Assembly: GCA_902168185.1 (NCBI GenBank)
Contig: CABHOV010000033.1
Span: 1-62,956, forward strand
Reading direction: 5' to 3'
Length of the DNA: 62,956 bases
Origin: an uncultured Bacteroides sp.
Lineage (GTDB): Bacteria > Bacteroidota > Bacteroidia > Cytophagales > Cyclobacteriaceae
Under the pieces are notes generated by a model, which saw only the letters and a list, made by a program, of their open reading frames with translations, was not told the DNA's origin and did no database searches. Each line of letters begins with the position of its first letter. Positions within the stretch are counted from its first letter, which is position 1. The position numbers and the translations under genes are program-made. Shown in pieces: positions 36,685 through 45,717 of this stretch.

Positions 36685-37721
36685 GATAAAGTAAGTTTCA
36701 GTTCTATTGAATAGCGCTCCGGATGGTCTTCCACTTTTAATACGTGCTGCTCCGGATAACTTAAAGCTAATCTACGCTGAACATTCTGTAATCCAATGCC
36801 CGATTTTTCGCCGGCCTCCGTTTTTGTATGGGTATATTTGCTGTTCTCTACTTTATAGGTACACGTATTCCCTTCCATTACTATACTCGCCTTCACCCAT
36901 GCATGGGTACTGTTGTTGCTGATGCCGTGCTTGAAAGCGTTCTCAAGAAACGTAATAAAGATCAGCGGTGTAATGCGTGTATCATGAATGTTACCTTGTA
37001 TAGTAAAGTCAATCGGAATCTGGTTGTTCAGGCGCAAGCGCTCCAGACTTATATAGTTCTGCATATACTCAATCTCTTTGCTGAGTAATACTTTCGGGTG
37101 ATTGGTATCGTATATCATATACCGCATCATCTGCGAAAGCTTGGCGATTACTTCTGTAGTGTTGGGTGATTGTGAGTAAGCGAGATAGTATAGATTATTC
37201 AACGTATTGAATAAAAAGTGCGGGTTGATTTGTGCCTTCAGAAAATTTAACTCTGCCTGCAGCTTTTCATTCTCTACTTCTTTTTTCTTCGATTCAAATT
37301 CAAACCATTCTTTGGCAAACCGCAGCATCGCTACAAAGATCACAATGAATAAACTCGTAGCACCGGCCTGTATAATAAAAGTAGTGGTATAGAAGAAATG
37401 TACCTGGTGAGTATAGTCGTCAACGAGATAGCGTTGCAAATGCACGCGGAAAAACATGAGGATAGTAAAGGGTATAAAAAATTCAAGCATATACCGCCCT
37501 ATTTTTTTCTTCTCCAGAAAGCGCGGCAGGAAAATAAAATAGTTGAGATACGCGACAATCATATTGAAGATAAGATTAGACGCAGCATGTGTAATGACTT
37601 CGGTGATGTCGATTTCTCTTTTACGGTATGACGTAATCTGGTACACGAAGAACGACAGATAAACGCACCAGAATGAAAGGTGTAAAAGGAAGACGCGGTT
37701 ACGTTGAATAAATTTCTGCAT
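36681..37721 (-). CDS. LytS-like sensor histidine kinase
   Basis: 346 residues from ATG 37721 (a TTG at 37733 is less likely). Four transmembrane helices occupy residues ~10-150, followed by a short coiled coil (EFESKKKEVENEKLQAEL) and the His_kinase domain with phospho-His in LKAQINPHFLFNTLNNLYYLA. The ATPase part includes ITPLIFITFLENAFKHGIS and GIGLQNVQRRL. No extracellular sensor domain is visible, so the signal probably reaches it through the membrane region. It pairs with the LytTR regulator by a 4-bp overlap. Confidence 0.93.
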   Translation of the reverse strand: MQKFIQRNRVFLLHLSFWCVYLSFFVYQITSYRKREIDITEVITHAASNLIFNMIVAYLNYFIFLPRFLEKKKIGRYMLEFFIPFTILMFFRVHLQRYLVDDYTHQVHFFYTTTFIIQAGATSLFIVIFVAMLRFAKEWFEFESKKKEVENEKLQAELNFLKAQINPHFLFNTLNNLYYLAYSQSPNTTEVIAKLSQMMRYMIYDTNHPKVLLSKEIEYMQNYISLERLRLNNQIPIDFTIQGNIHDTRITPLIFITFLENAFKHGISNNSTHAWVKASIVMEGNTCTYKVENSKYTHTKTEAGEKSGIGLQNVQRRLALSYPEQHVLKVEDHPERYSIELKLTLS

Positions 37722-38002
37722 GACAAAAAACAATACAAGTAAAATTAATTCTTAGTGCTTAAGTACACGGCTATTCTTACTGATTTTCTACCGTTAGCGG
37801 AATTTTATCGACCGAATCATAGGGTTGTGCGTACCTTTCGGCACGGTCGAATATGTGACCGGAATGTCGAATGTAAACGCCCGATTGTATAAAAAACGCC
37901 TGCAGCTGTCAACAATCAATTTTCTTTGCCGTTGACTCTAAAAAAATACCCGAAGACTGTGTGGCCATGAAATCAGAAAACTTATTACTCTTTTAATTAT
38001 AT

Positions 38003-40957
38003 ATGAGAAAACTATTATCTCTTTTGGTTTTTGTTACGGGCAGCGCCTCCCTTTTTGCACAAGGGCAAGGTGGCGGGAATGCAGGGGCGAGTTCTCCTGC
38101 GGTGAAAGGAGCGGCGAACAGCAAGATAACCGGTGTAGTACTGGATGCTGAAACCCAAAAGCCAGTAGAATTTGCAACCGTAGCACTTACACCTGTTGAT
38201 TCTGAAAAACCACTGGATGGCACAGTGTGTGATGACAAAGGAAAATTTACAATCACGAAAGTAGCAGAAGGAACTTATAACCTGGTAATCTCTTTCATCG
38301 GGTATGAAACACAGACTATAAAAAATGTTTCTGTCCCTGATAAAAAAGATGAAGTAAATGTAGGCGTGATCAAATTGAGTACAGGAGCGAAAGTCCTCAA
38401 TGAAGTTGTAGTAGAAGGACAGAAGGCGTTGATTGAAGAGCGTGTTGATCGCACAGTATATAATGCTGAGAATGATCAGACCGCACGCGGTGGCGATGCT
38501 ACCGATGTGTTGAAAAGAGTGCCGATGCTTTCCGTTGATCTTGATGGAAATGTATCCATGCGTGGTAGCGCAAATGTATTGGTGTTGATCAATAACAAGC
38601 CATCCACAATTATGGCGTCAAGTATAGCAGATGCCTTGAAACAAATTCCGGCTGATCAGATTAAATCTGTAGAAGTGATTACATCGCCCTCTGCTAAATA
38701 TGATGCAGAAGGTTCTGCTGGTATCATCAACATCGTTACCAAGAAAAATACATTGGAAGGGCTAACGCTGAATATAGATGCAGGCTTGGGCTTACGTGGT
38801 TCTAACCTTGGCCTGAATGGTAACTATCGTAAAGGTAAAATGGGTTTCTCATTGGGTGGATGGGGCCGTGCAAACTATAATATAAGTGGAAAGTTCTCCA
38901 GCGATCAATATACCCGATCATCTCTTGAAGACACCGAGCCTACCTATAACATGCAACGTGCGGATACCCGTAACAGCGGTCTGTTCGGTAACTATAACCT
39001 CGGTTGGGATTACGATATAAATGAAAAGAACTATATGGCGGCTTCCGTTCGTTTCGGAGCACGTAATGGTAAGAACCACCAGGACGATCTATATACTTTG
39101 ATCGATACGCTGATCAACGATCCAAACAATGCAACGCAAAGTACCCTGCGTAATACATTGTCAGAAGACCTTTCCAATAACGTAGATGTGAACCTGAGCT
39201 TTACGCATCTTTACGAAAAGCCTCAGCGCGAACTGAGCATCATGGGAAGCTATAGCAGAAATGATCGTCAGAATAATTTTGAGAACCTGATCCTTCAGCA
39301 AAACGGAGTAAGTGCATTAAGCGGTATCCGCAATGATAATGATAGCTATAATCAGGAGATGACGTTCCAGGTAGATTATCAGACACCGATTGGTACCAAT
39401 CAAATGGTAGAGTTCGGAGCAAAAGATATCATGCGTAAAGTGTTCAGTGAGTTTACATACTTTACCGATGAAGATGGCGATGGCAATTATGAGCCTTCTA
39501 CCAATTCGTCATTGTCCAATAACCTGAACTACGATCAGAATGTTGTCGGTGGATATCTATCCTATACCTATACTACCAAGACAAACTATAGCATCAAGGC
39601 AGGTACGCGTTATGAGTATACTACAATTGATGCCTATACACAAACGGAAGCGAATATCGAGATACCATCTTATGGTGCTTTGGTGCCAAGCTTGAATATC
39701 TCTAAAAAACTTTCCAATGGCAAAACAATTAAGGCTGCCTATAACAGAAGAATTCAACGTCCTTCCATTCGCTATCTGAATCCGAACACTCAGGCGCAGA
39801 ACCCATACGATGTTACCATTGGTAATCCATCCCTTGATCCGGAATATACCAACAACTACGAGGTGTCGTATAGTACATTTATAAAAGGAACGTCCCTGAA
39901 TTTCTCTGGCTTCTGGAGAAATACAAACAACGCTATACAAGATGTACGCACGGTTCAAACAGTGGAAGGTATTCAACGTGTAGAAACCACCTATCAAAAT
40001 ATAGGACAGGAGGATGCTGTGGGTGTAAATATATTTGCCAACGTAAGCATCGGTAAACTTTCATTGAACGGTGGTACCGATCTGTATTATTCTATGTTGA
40101 ATAATAATAATCCAAACCGTCAGTATCGCGCCAGCAATGAAGGTTGGGTAGCAAGCTATAGAATGTTTGGTAACTATAACCTGAGCAAAGGTTGGGGCTT
40201 TCAGTTCTTCGGATTTTACCGCGGCCGTACCGTGCAGCTTCAGGGAACACAAGGTGGCTTCGGTATATATAGTCTTGGTTTGAAGAAAGACATCAACAAG
40301 AAGCGTGGAAGCGTTGGCTTTGGTGCAGAGAACTTCTTTACAACAGCCTTTAAAATCAAAGGAGAACTTAATTCTCCACTCGTGCAACGGAACACATTGG
40401 TTGAGCTTCATAACATGAGCTTCCGTGTAAACTTCAGCTACCGTATTGGTAAGATGAGTATGGACGCAAAACCGAAGCGCAGAAAATCCATCAGCAACGA
40501 TGACTTGAAAGATGGCGGCGATGGTGGTGGAGGCGCTGACGCTGGTGGACAATCTGCTGGTGGAGGCGGAGGTATGCGTCAGGGTGCAGCAGCACAAAGC
40601 GCAGCAGCGACTAAACCTGCCATTACACCTCCTGCTGATCCTGCAGCCGTAGTGAATGCAGCCGGTACATGGAACTATACTATAGAATCGCCACAAGGTG
40701 GAGAAGGAACATTGACAATCACAAAAGAAGGTGAAGTATATAGTGGTACGATCAAGAACAATCGCTTCAACAGCGAGAACGCGCTTTCCAATGTTACCGT
40801 TAATGGAAATGAATTATCCTTCAACTATGAAGTAAACTTCGGTGGCAACCAAATGATGATCGCTGTAAAAGCCATTATCACAGGGGATGCTTTAGCGGGT
40901 AACATGACGGTTGGACAATTCGGTACTTTTCCGATCAACGCCAAGCGTGCACAGTAA
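38003..40957 (+). CDS. TonB-dependent-receptor-like outer membrane protein with extra C-terminal domain
   Basis: 984 residues. A signal peptide (LLSLLVFVTGSASLFAQ) leads to a carboxypeptidase-regulatory-like beta domain (ITGVVLDAETQKPVEFATV), a plug domain (TDVLKRVPMLSVDLDGNVSMRG, VLVLINNKPS, IEVITSPSAKYDAEGSAGIINI-like) and an outer membrane beta-barrel of the Bacteroidota OMP_b-brl_3 type. The barrel ends near residue 815 with VNFSYRIGKM. A basic patch (KPKRRKS), a Gly/Ala-rich linker (residues ~831-885) and a ~98-residue domain GTWNYTIESPQGGEGTLTIT ... follow. That tail should lie in the periplasm and is unusual for such receptors. No SusD partner is adjacent. Confidence 0.9.
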   Translation: MRKLLSLLVFVTGSASLFAQGQGGGNAGASSPAVKGAANSKITGVVLDAETQKPVEFATVALTPVDSEKPLDGTVCDDKGKFTITKVAEGTYNLVISFIGYETQTIKNVSVPDKKDEVNVGVIKLSTGAKVLNEVVVEGQKALIEERVDRTVYNAENDQTARGGDATDVLKRVPMLSVDLDGNVSMRGSANVLVLINNKPSTIMASSIADALKQIPADQIKSVEVITSPSAKYDAEGSAGIINIVTKKNTLEGLTLNIDAGLGLRGSNLGLNGNYRKGKMGFSLGGWGRANYNISGKFSSDQYTRSSLEDTEPTYNMQRADTRNSGLFGNYNLGWDYDINEKNYMAASVRFGARNGKNHQDDLYTLIDTLINDPNNATQSTLRNTLSEDLSNNVDVNLSFTHLYEKPQRELSIMGSYSRNDRQNNFENLILQQNGVSALSGIRNDNDSYNQEMTFQVDYQTPIGTNQMVEFGAKDIMRKVFSEFTYFTDEDGDGNYEPSTNSSLSNNLNYDQNVVGGYLSYTYTTKTNYSIKAGTRYEYTTIDAYTQTEANIEIPSYGALVPSLNISKKLSNGKTIKAAYNRRIQRPSIRYLNPNTQAQNPYDVTIGNPSLDPEYTNNYEVSYSTFIKGTSLNFSGFWRNTNNAIQDVRTVQTVEGIQRVETTYQNIGQEDAVGVNIFANVSIGKLSLNGGTDLYYSMLNNNNPNRQYRASNEGWVASYRMFGNYNLSKGWGFQFFGFYRGRTVQLQGTQGGFGIYSLGLKKDINKKRGSVGFGAENFFTTAFKIKGELNSPLVQRNTLVELHNMSFRVNFSYRIGKMSMDAKPKRRKSISNDDLKDGGDGGGGADAGGQSAGGGGGMRQGAAAQSAAATKPAITPPADPAAVVNAAGTWNYTIESPQGGEGTLTITKEGEVYSGTIKNNRFNSENALSNVTVNGNELSFNYEVNFGGNQMMIAVKAIITGDALAGNMTVGQFGTFPINAKRAQ

Positions 40958-41002
40958 GTATATATAGAAGTAAGGTATAGTAAGATAAGAGGTTAGTTAG
41001 GT

Positions 41003-41038
41003 AAGGAAGAAGGACGAAAGTTCTTCTTCCTTTTTTTG
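41003..41038 (+). terminator. Terminator after TonB-type receptor
   Basis: AAGGAAGAAGGA pairs with TTCTTCTTCCTT (one G-T pair) around a short loop, followed by seven T residues, 46 bp after the stop. Confidence 0.8.
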
Positions 41039-41070
41039 TTCTTTTTATACTTTGCAAGAACACTATATAT

Positions 41071-41102
41071 AAAAAAATGACAGGTATATATACCTGTCAT
41101 TT
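41071..41102. terminator. Terminator for cutC (minus), bidirectional shape
   Basis: AAATGACAGGTA-TATA-TACCTGTCATTT is a perfect inverted repeat preceded by A residues, giving a T-tract on the minus strand below the cutC stop. Confidence 0.85.
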
Positions 41103-41152
41103 GCATTTTCTTTATGAAACTTCGTGTTTCTTAGATTCCTTGCGTACTCACA

Positions 41153-41905
41153 TTACAATGCAGCAGCGGCATTCTCTGCCAGACTTCTGATCTTCTTTAC
41201 CCGCTCCGGATCAACCGTACGAAGTTTAAATTCAGAACCTTCATCCGAACCCATGCCGGAGATTTGCTCATTGCGATATACCATAGCGCTTTCGCGGAAA
41301 GCAGTGGCTGAGAAGTGAATCTCTTTTGCGCCAGTCTTCGATACGATCTCCTCTACAGTATTTTCATTTACACCAGAGCCTGGCATAATTGCAATTCTAC
41401 CATCGGCACGTTTGATCAACTCTTTAATCAAGTCAACACCTTGCACTGCATGTATATGCCGACCTGAAGTAAGAATGCGGTCGAAGCCCGCTTCAATGCA
41501 ATCTTCCAGTGCCTGGAACGGATCTTTGGTCATATCAAAAGCACGGTGACATGTTACTTTCAATGGACGCGCTTTGTCAATGAGTTCCTTGCAACGTTTC
41601 TTATCAATCGTTCCATCAGCATTCACAATACCGAACACAACGCCATCAACACTTAATTTCTGACACGTTGATATATCACGCTTCATCGCATGAAATTCAT
41701 AGCTGTCATAATGAAAGTCACCACCCCGTGGACGGATCATCACAAATATATCCAGACTCACATGCTGACGAACGGATTCAATCGTTCCGAAAGATGGTGT
41801 TGTTCCGCCTTCACCAGGATTGTCACAAAGTTCAATGCGGTCTGCTCCACCTTCCTGTGCCTTGCGTGCTGACTCAATATTATAAACTACAATTTCAACA
41901 GTCAT
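41153..41905 (-). CDS. cutC: CutC family protein
   Basis: 250 residues, a TIM-barrel. Family segments are EIVVYNIESARKAQEGGADRIELCDNPGEGGTTPS, VMIRPRGGDFHYD, VDGVVFGIVNADGTID, VTCHRAFDMTKDPFQALE and ILTSGRHIHAVQG. CutC was named for copper homeostasis, but direct copper handling is poorly supported; recent structures suggest an enzyme. The efflux operon for copper-type metals lies only 2.5 kb away on the same strand, but with unrelated genes and terminators between them. It is transcribed alone. Confidence 0.93.
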   Translation of the reverse strand: MTVEIVVYNIESARKAQEGGADRIELCDNPGEGGTTPSFGTIESVRQHVSLDIFVMIRPRGGDFHYDSYEFHAMKRDISTCQKLSVDGVVFGIVNADGTIDKKRCKELIDKARPLKVTCHRAFDMTKDPFQALEDCIEAGFDRILTSGRHIHAVQGVDLIKELIKRADGRIAIMPGSGVNENTVEEIVSKTGAKEIHFSATAFRESAMVYRNEQISGMGSDEGSEFKLRTVDPERVKKIRSLAENAAAAL

Positions 41906-42164
41906 ATAGTATATGTTATAACGCCAAATATCTTATAAATTCCAGGTAAAAAATATAATATGTTTATACTTTCAAAGGATTATTATGGGTGTGTTTGCGT
42001 GCTTTTGAAATTATGCGTTAATATGTGAACGAGGCGCTATTATTATGGTTCAATCGAAGTGTAAAAGAAGATTATAAAAAGAAAACAAACCTGCATTTCC
42101 GTGCTGACATAAGGCTGTCACATGGAGTTTGTTATTTTGAATCAACAACAAACATTACCCCTAT

Positions 42165-42695
42165 ATGACACAAACAACAGTAAAGGAAAAATCGGCACTG
42201 GAAGGACTGGTGAGAAGTTTTGCATCCTATAACAGATGGGCCAATACAACGCTTGTAAATTGGTTGAAGCAGAAACCTGCCGAGCTGATGGATAAAGAAG
42301 TAGCATCCAGTTTTCCAAGCATCCGTTTGACGTTGATTCATATTTGGGACACAGAACGATTCTGGCTATCTGTATTGAAGCGTGAGCCCGCACCACCATC
42401 GTTTAGAATGGTTGGTTTTGATGGATCTCTGGAAGAAGTATATGCAGGAATTGTGAAACATTCGGAGCAGATAGAAACGTATATACATTCACTTTCTGAT
42501 GAAGAGATTCAGGAGCGGGTAGCTTTTTATAGTCCATGGGCAGAAGGCAATGAACCGAGATTTGAATATCTCCTCCAGGTATTGAACCACAGTACATATC
42601 ATCGTGGGCAAGTTGTTACCATCGGAAGAAATATAGGGTTGACCGATGCTCCGATGACCGATTATAATTTCTATTTGCTTTACGGCAGAAGTTAA
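42165..42695 (+). CDS. DinB family metal-dependent protein
   Basis: 176 residues. The four-helix DinB fold shows its His ligands in LTLIHIWDTERFW and LNHSTYHRGQVVTIGR, with LVRSFASYNRWANTTLVNWL at the N-terminus. Members include bacillithiol- or mycothiol-dependent transferases and damage-induced proteins; the substrate here is unknown. The next gene starts 33 bp downstream and encodes a DNA-glycosylase-like protein, so a shared role in handling alkylating or electrophilic compounds is possible. Confidence 0.88.
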   Translation: MTQTTVKEKSALEGLVRSFASYNRWANTTLVNWLKQKPAELMDKEVASSFPSIRLTLIHIWDTERFWLSVLKREPAPPSFRMVGFDGSLEEVYAGIVKHSEQIETYIHSLSDEEIQERVAFYSPWAEGNEPRFEYLLQVLNHSTYHRGQVVTIGRNIGLTDAPMTDYNFYLLYGRS

Positions 42696-42727
42696 TGCAG
42701 TATTGAGTATTAAAAAATATATAGTAT

Positions 42728-43804
42728 ATGCCACTATCGTCCATCGCTCATCAACGACTTCATCATCAACGGATCTCTCAAACCGAATTTGAGAAGCCCG
42801 AAGAGGTGGTTTCGTGGATGTGCGCTATGCAAGCACAGGATTACCTGGGCTCATTATGGGCCATTGGATTGAGAATGAAAAATGCAGTGGAGGCTGATAT
42901 TGAAAAGGCGCTAACCGATAGAACTGTTATCCGTACGTGGCCTATGCGAGGTACGCTGCATTTCGTTGCTCCTGCGGATGTGCGATGGATGTTGAAGACG
43001 TTTACACCACGTGTAATAACACGTTGTGCCGGCCTATATAAACAGGAGGGACTTGATAAAAAAACGTTTACTAAAAGTGCCAAACTATTAACAGCGGCGT
43101 TGGAGGGCGGCAAGCAACTCACTCGCAAAGAAGTATACGAAGTGCTGGAACATGGCAAGGTGGCTGCAGGCAACACGCGTGGCTTGCATATACTCGGACA
43201 CCTGGCCATGCAGGGACTGATTTGTTTTGGCGCGCGCAAAGGCAAGCAGCCAACGTTTACCCTACTGGACGAATGGATTCCCGCCACCAAAATGCCTGTT
43301 GCCGAGGAAGCGATGGCCGCCTTTACCTTGCGTTACTTTGCAAGCCATGGACCTGCTACGGTACAAGACTTTGCCTGGTGGACAGGCTTGTCGACTACGG
43401 AGGCCAAGGCTGCTCATGATGCTGTAAAATCTGAACTAACAGAGGAGACCATTCAAGGCATTACCTACTGGACGGCCAGTAGCAACCCCGTTGTAAAGAC
43501 AAAGTCGCCCGGGGTATATTTGCTTCCTGGGTTTGATGAATATCTGCTCGGGTATACAAACAGGACACCGGCTATAGATACTACCCGCTATAAACAAATT
43601 GCTGGAAATGGTAACGGTCTGCTGAGTTCTACCATTGTTATCAACAGTCAGATTGCAGGTACGTGGAAGCGCACTATTCAGAAAGATACTGCTATTGTAG
43701 AGGTTCAGGCGTTTGACACATTTAACAAAACGCAGAAAAATGCCGTAGCAGCCGCAGCAAAAAAGTATAGTAAGTTCCTGGATCTCGACTTGAAATTTAT
43801 ATAG
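42728..43804 (+). CDS. AlkZ-like winged-helix DNA glycosylase (HTH_42)
   Basis: 358 residues of the winged-helix DNA-binding family. The N-terminal MCAMQAQDYLGSLWAIGLR contains a Q-x-Q pair at the position of the catalytic motif of AlkZ-type glycosylases. RTVIRTWPMRGTLHFVAP, the HILGHLAMQGLI wing and the C-terminal YLLPGFDEYLLGYTNR region are all conserved. AlkZ enzymes excise bulky alkylation and crosslink lesions, often conferring self-resistance in antibiotic producers; housekeeping homologues also exist. No biosynthetic cluster is seen nearby. Confidence 0.85.
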   Translation: MPLSSIAHQRLHHQRISQTEFEKPEEVVSWMCAMQAQDYLGSLWAIGLRMKNAVEADIEKALTDRTVIRTWPMRGTLHFVAPADVRWMLKTFTPRVITRCAGLYKQEGLDKKTFTKSAKLLTAALEGGKQLTRKEVYEVLEHGKVAAGNTRGLHILGHLAMQGLICFGARKGKQPTFTLLDEWIPATKMPVAEEAMAAFTLRYFASHGPATVQDFAWWTGLSTTEAKAAHDAVKSELTEETIQGITYWTASSNPVVKTKSPGVYLLPGFDEYLLGYTNRTPAIDTTRYKQIAGNGNGLLSSTIVINSQIAGTWKRTIQKDTAIVEVQAFDTFNKTQKNAVAAAAKKYSKFLDLDLKFI

Positions 43805-43950
43805 TTAACATATCCTTGTTACTGCGTTGTTTGCTGTCCGCGTTCGCGGGATAATAGATTTTTGCTATTCACTAAGCCCTGAAATTAATTGCGGCATAAA
43901 ATACACAACGGTATGGTTTTTTAACTTCTAGGTTACTAACAATTAACTAT

Positions 43951-44391
43951 ATGAAGTTTAAAATCAACACTTTGATAATGAGCTTGTCTTTGACGATGCT
44001 TTTTACAAGCTCATTTGCCCAGCAAGCCTCCCAATCGGGGCAAAAAATCATCGATCTCATGGTAGGTACATGGCAGATCAGCAAAGTTTATGAAGGGAAG
44101 AAGGAATTGAAGAGTGATGCGGACACCACGATACAAACTATGGAATTTACCCGCGAGGCAAAATTCATATCGCGTACGAATCAGCAGAAAATTGATTCAG
44201 GATTGTTTCGAATCAATGAAAACCATAAGATACTATATCTGGAAAGTTCAGAGAACAAGGATGCACCTCCAACAGAATGGTCTGTATCTTTGAAAGATAA
44301 TACGCTGACGCTTGCAGGACGAGGATCGCCACAGGCAGCAAGCTTCAAGTATCTATATGTGCGTAAATCCGGAGCGAAAAGCCGTAAGTAA
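43951..44391 (+). CDS. Secreted lipocalin-like protein
   Basis: 146 residues. Signal peptide (LIMSLSLTMLFTSSFAQ) followed by a single small beta domain: LMVGTWQISKVYEGKKEL, TMEFTREAKFISRTNQQ, WSVSLKDNTLTLAGRG. The G-T-W-x-I/V opening and strand pattern fit lipocalin-like domains of Bacteroidota. Ligand unknown. It ends at the terminator shared with the efflux operon. Confidence 0.65.
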   Translation: MKFKINTLIMSLSLTMLFTSSFAQQASQSGQKIIDLMVGTWQISKVYEGKKELKSDADTTIQTMEFTREAKFISRTNQQKIDSGLFRINENHKILYLESSENKDAPPTEWSVSLKDNTLTLAGRGSPQAASFKYLYVRKSGAKSRK

Positions 44392-44412
44392 AAGTTACTG
44401 AAAATATACTAT

Positions 44413-44458
44413 ACCTGTACCAGTGAAATGACATCCTCTGGTACAGGTATTTTTTTTA
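44413..44458. terminator. Bidirectional terminator ending the metal-efflux operon
   Basis: ACCTGTACCAG and CTGGTACAGGT form a perfect 11-bp stem around a 14-nt loop, followed by eight T residues on the plus strand. On the minus strand it directly follows the last DUF3347 gene. Confidence 0.85.
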
Positions 44459-44959
44459 TTGAATGGTTTCTTTCACAGTACCACACCGTAGCATCATATC
44501 TCCAAAGTATGGATTTTTGATTTGCTTCTCATTGGACAGCCAATAAGCTCCCTGGTTGTTATTGGCCATAGGACAATATTCAAGGTATAAAGCTCCTGCA
44601 GATAAGCCTCCGGTAACCAGCGTTTTCATTTCATTACTCAACAGAGAAAACGTTTTGCGTTGCTCACTCAGATCAGAAGTGGCTGCTATTTTTGTTGCAT
44701 GTTCAATGGTCTTCTTACTGTTTGGTACAGCCGTCAATGATTTCTGTAAAGCTGCAGCCGCTTCTTTTGCAGCATCTGCTTTTGAAGCCACCAGCGCATC
44801 TTTTAATTTCAGGTAATCACCATAGGCGGTGTTGAGCTTGGCATCTTTAAATGTAGGAGCAGTTTCCTGCGCAGCAGCACTGTGTTGTGCATGATCATGT
44901 TGTGCCTGAACACCGCAGCTTACCAGCGCGAGTATGCCGATTATTATTGTTGTTTTCAT
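44456..44959 (-). CDS. DUF3347 periplasmic protein (second copy)
   Basis: 167 residues. A signal peptide (IIIGILALVSCGVQAQ) is followed by a His-rich start HDHAQHSAAAQ and helical DUF3347 segments ending YLEYCPMANNNQGAYWLSN and NPYFGDMMLRCGTV. The conserved Cys-Pro-Met, Met-Met and terminal Cys suggest soft-metal (copper or silver) binding. It is the last gene of the efflux operon and a paralogue of the gene just upstream. Either a leader peptidase I or a lipoprotein site (LVSC) could be used. Confidence 0.82.
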   Translation of the reverse strand: MKTTIIIGILALVSCGVQAQHDHAQHSAAAQETAPTFKDAKLNTAYGDYLKLKDALVASKADAAKEAAAALQKSLTAVPNSKKTIEHATKIAATSDLSEQRKTFSLLSNEMKTLVTGGLSAGALYLEYCPMANNNQGAYWLSNEKQIKNPYFGDMMLRCGTVKETIQ

Positions 44960-45020
44960 ACTATATATAAATTAGTTCGTTATTGATCAGTTGATATACT
45001 ATATTTTATTAAACAAGATG

Positions 45021-45647
45021 TTATTGCAGTTTCTCTTTGATAACACCACAGGTTAACATCTGGTCGCCAAAGTACGGGTTGCGGATCTTCTCCTGGTCGC
45101 TTAACCAATATGCACCTTCATCATTAAATGCCATCGGGCAAAATTCGTAGTAAGCCTTCGTGCCACCCAGTCCAAACGCTTTTGCACTTTTATATAAATT
45201 ATCAGAAAGCATACTGAAAGCTCTGCGTTGAACTTCAATATCTTTTGTAGTCTGGATTTCACGTAACGATGATTCGAGACCACCAAGGTAAGTCATCCAA
45301 TCATTATGAGCCGCGCCTGAAAGTAATTTCATGTCAGCCTGAGTAACTTTTTGCTGAACAACAGCAGCTTCTGTTCTTACCTTATCAGCATCGGATGCAA
45401 CGAATGCTTCCTTCAACGAAAGGTAAGACGTAAATATATCTGACAACTGTAGTTGAAAAGTTTTATCGACTTCGAACTGAGGCTTGCTCACTTCCGTAGC
45501 AGCAGTTGAGTCTGCTGATGGTGTTTCTCCTTCATGCGCAGCATGATCATGACCTTCGTGTGCGGATTCTTTTTTGCCTGAACAATTGCTTAGAGCAAAC
45601 CCAACGGCCGCTATAAACAATGTGTAAATGATGAACTTGTTTTTCAT
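45021..45647 (-). CDS. DUF3347 lipoprotein (first copy)
   Basis: 208 residues. Lipobox GFALSNCSGK, then a His-rich segment HEGHDHAAHEGE, a helical DUF3347 body (FTSYLSLKEAFVASDADKVR) and YYEFCPMAFNDEGAYWLSDQ, NPYFGDQMLTCGVIKEKL at the end. The His, Met and Cys positions parallel the second copy. DUF3347 is commonly found with CusB-type adaptors and may feed periplasmic metal to the pump (inference). Confidence 0.85.
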   Translation of the reverse strand: MKNKFIIYTLFIAAVGFALSNCSGKKESAHEGHDHAAHEGETPSADSTAATEVSKPQFEVDKTFQLQLSDIFTSYLSLKEAFVASDADKVRTEAAVVQQKVTQADMKLLSGAAHNDWMTYLGGLESSLREIQTTKDIEVQRRAFSMLSDNLYKSAKAFGLGGTKAYYEFCPMAFNDEGAYWLSDQEKIRNPYFGDQMLTCGVIKEKLQ

Positions 45648-45717
45648 AAGATATATTTGGTTTTAAAGTATTACTATTTTATCGATTGAACACTATACTA
45701 TTTATAGTCTATGCTTT

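Noticed and set aside
40061-40696. 211-codon minus-strand frame
   Set aside because: It mirrors the repeats of the TonB-type receptor's Gly-rich linker and barrel; no family features.
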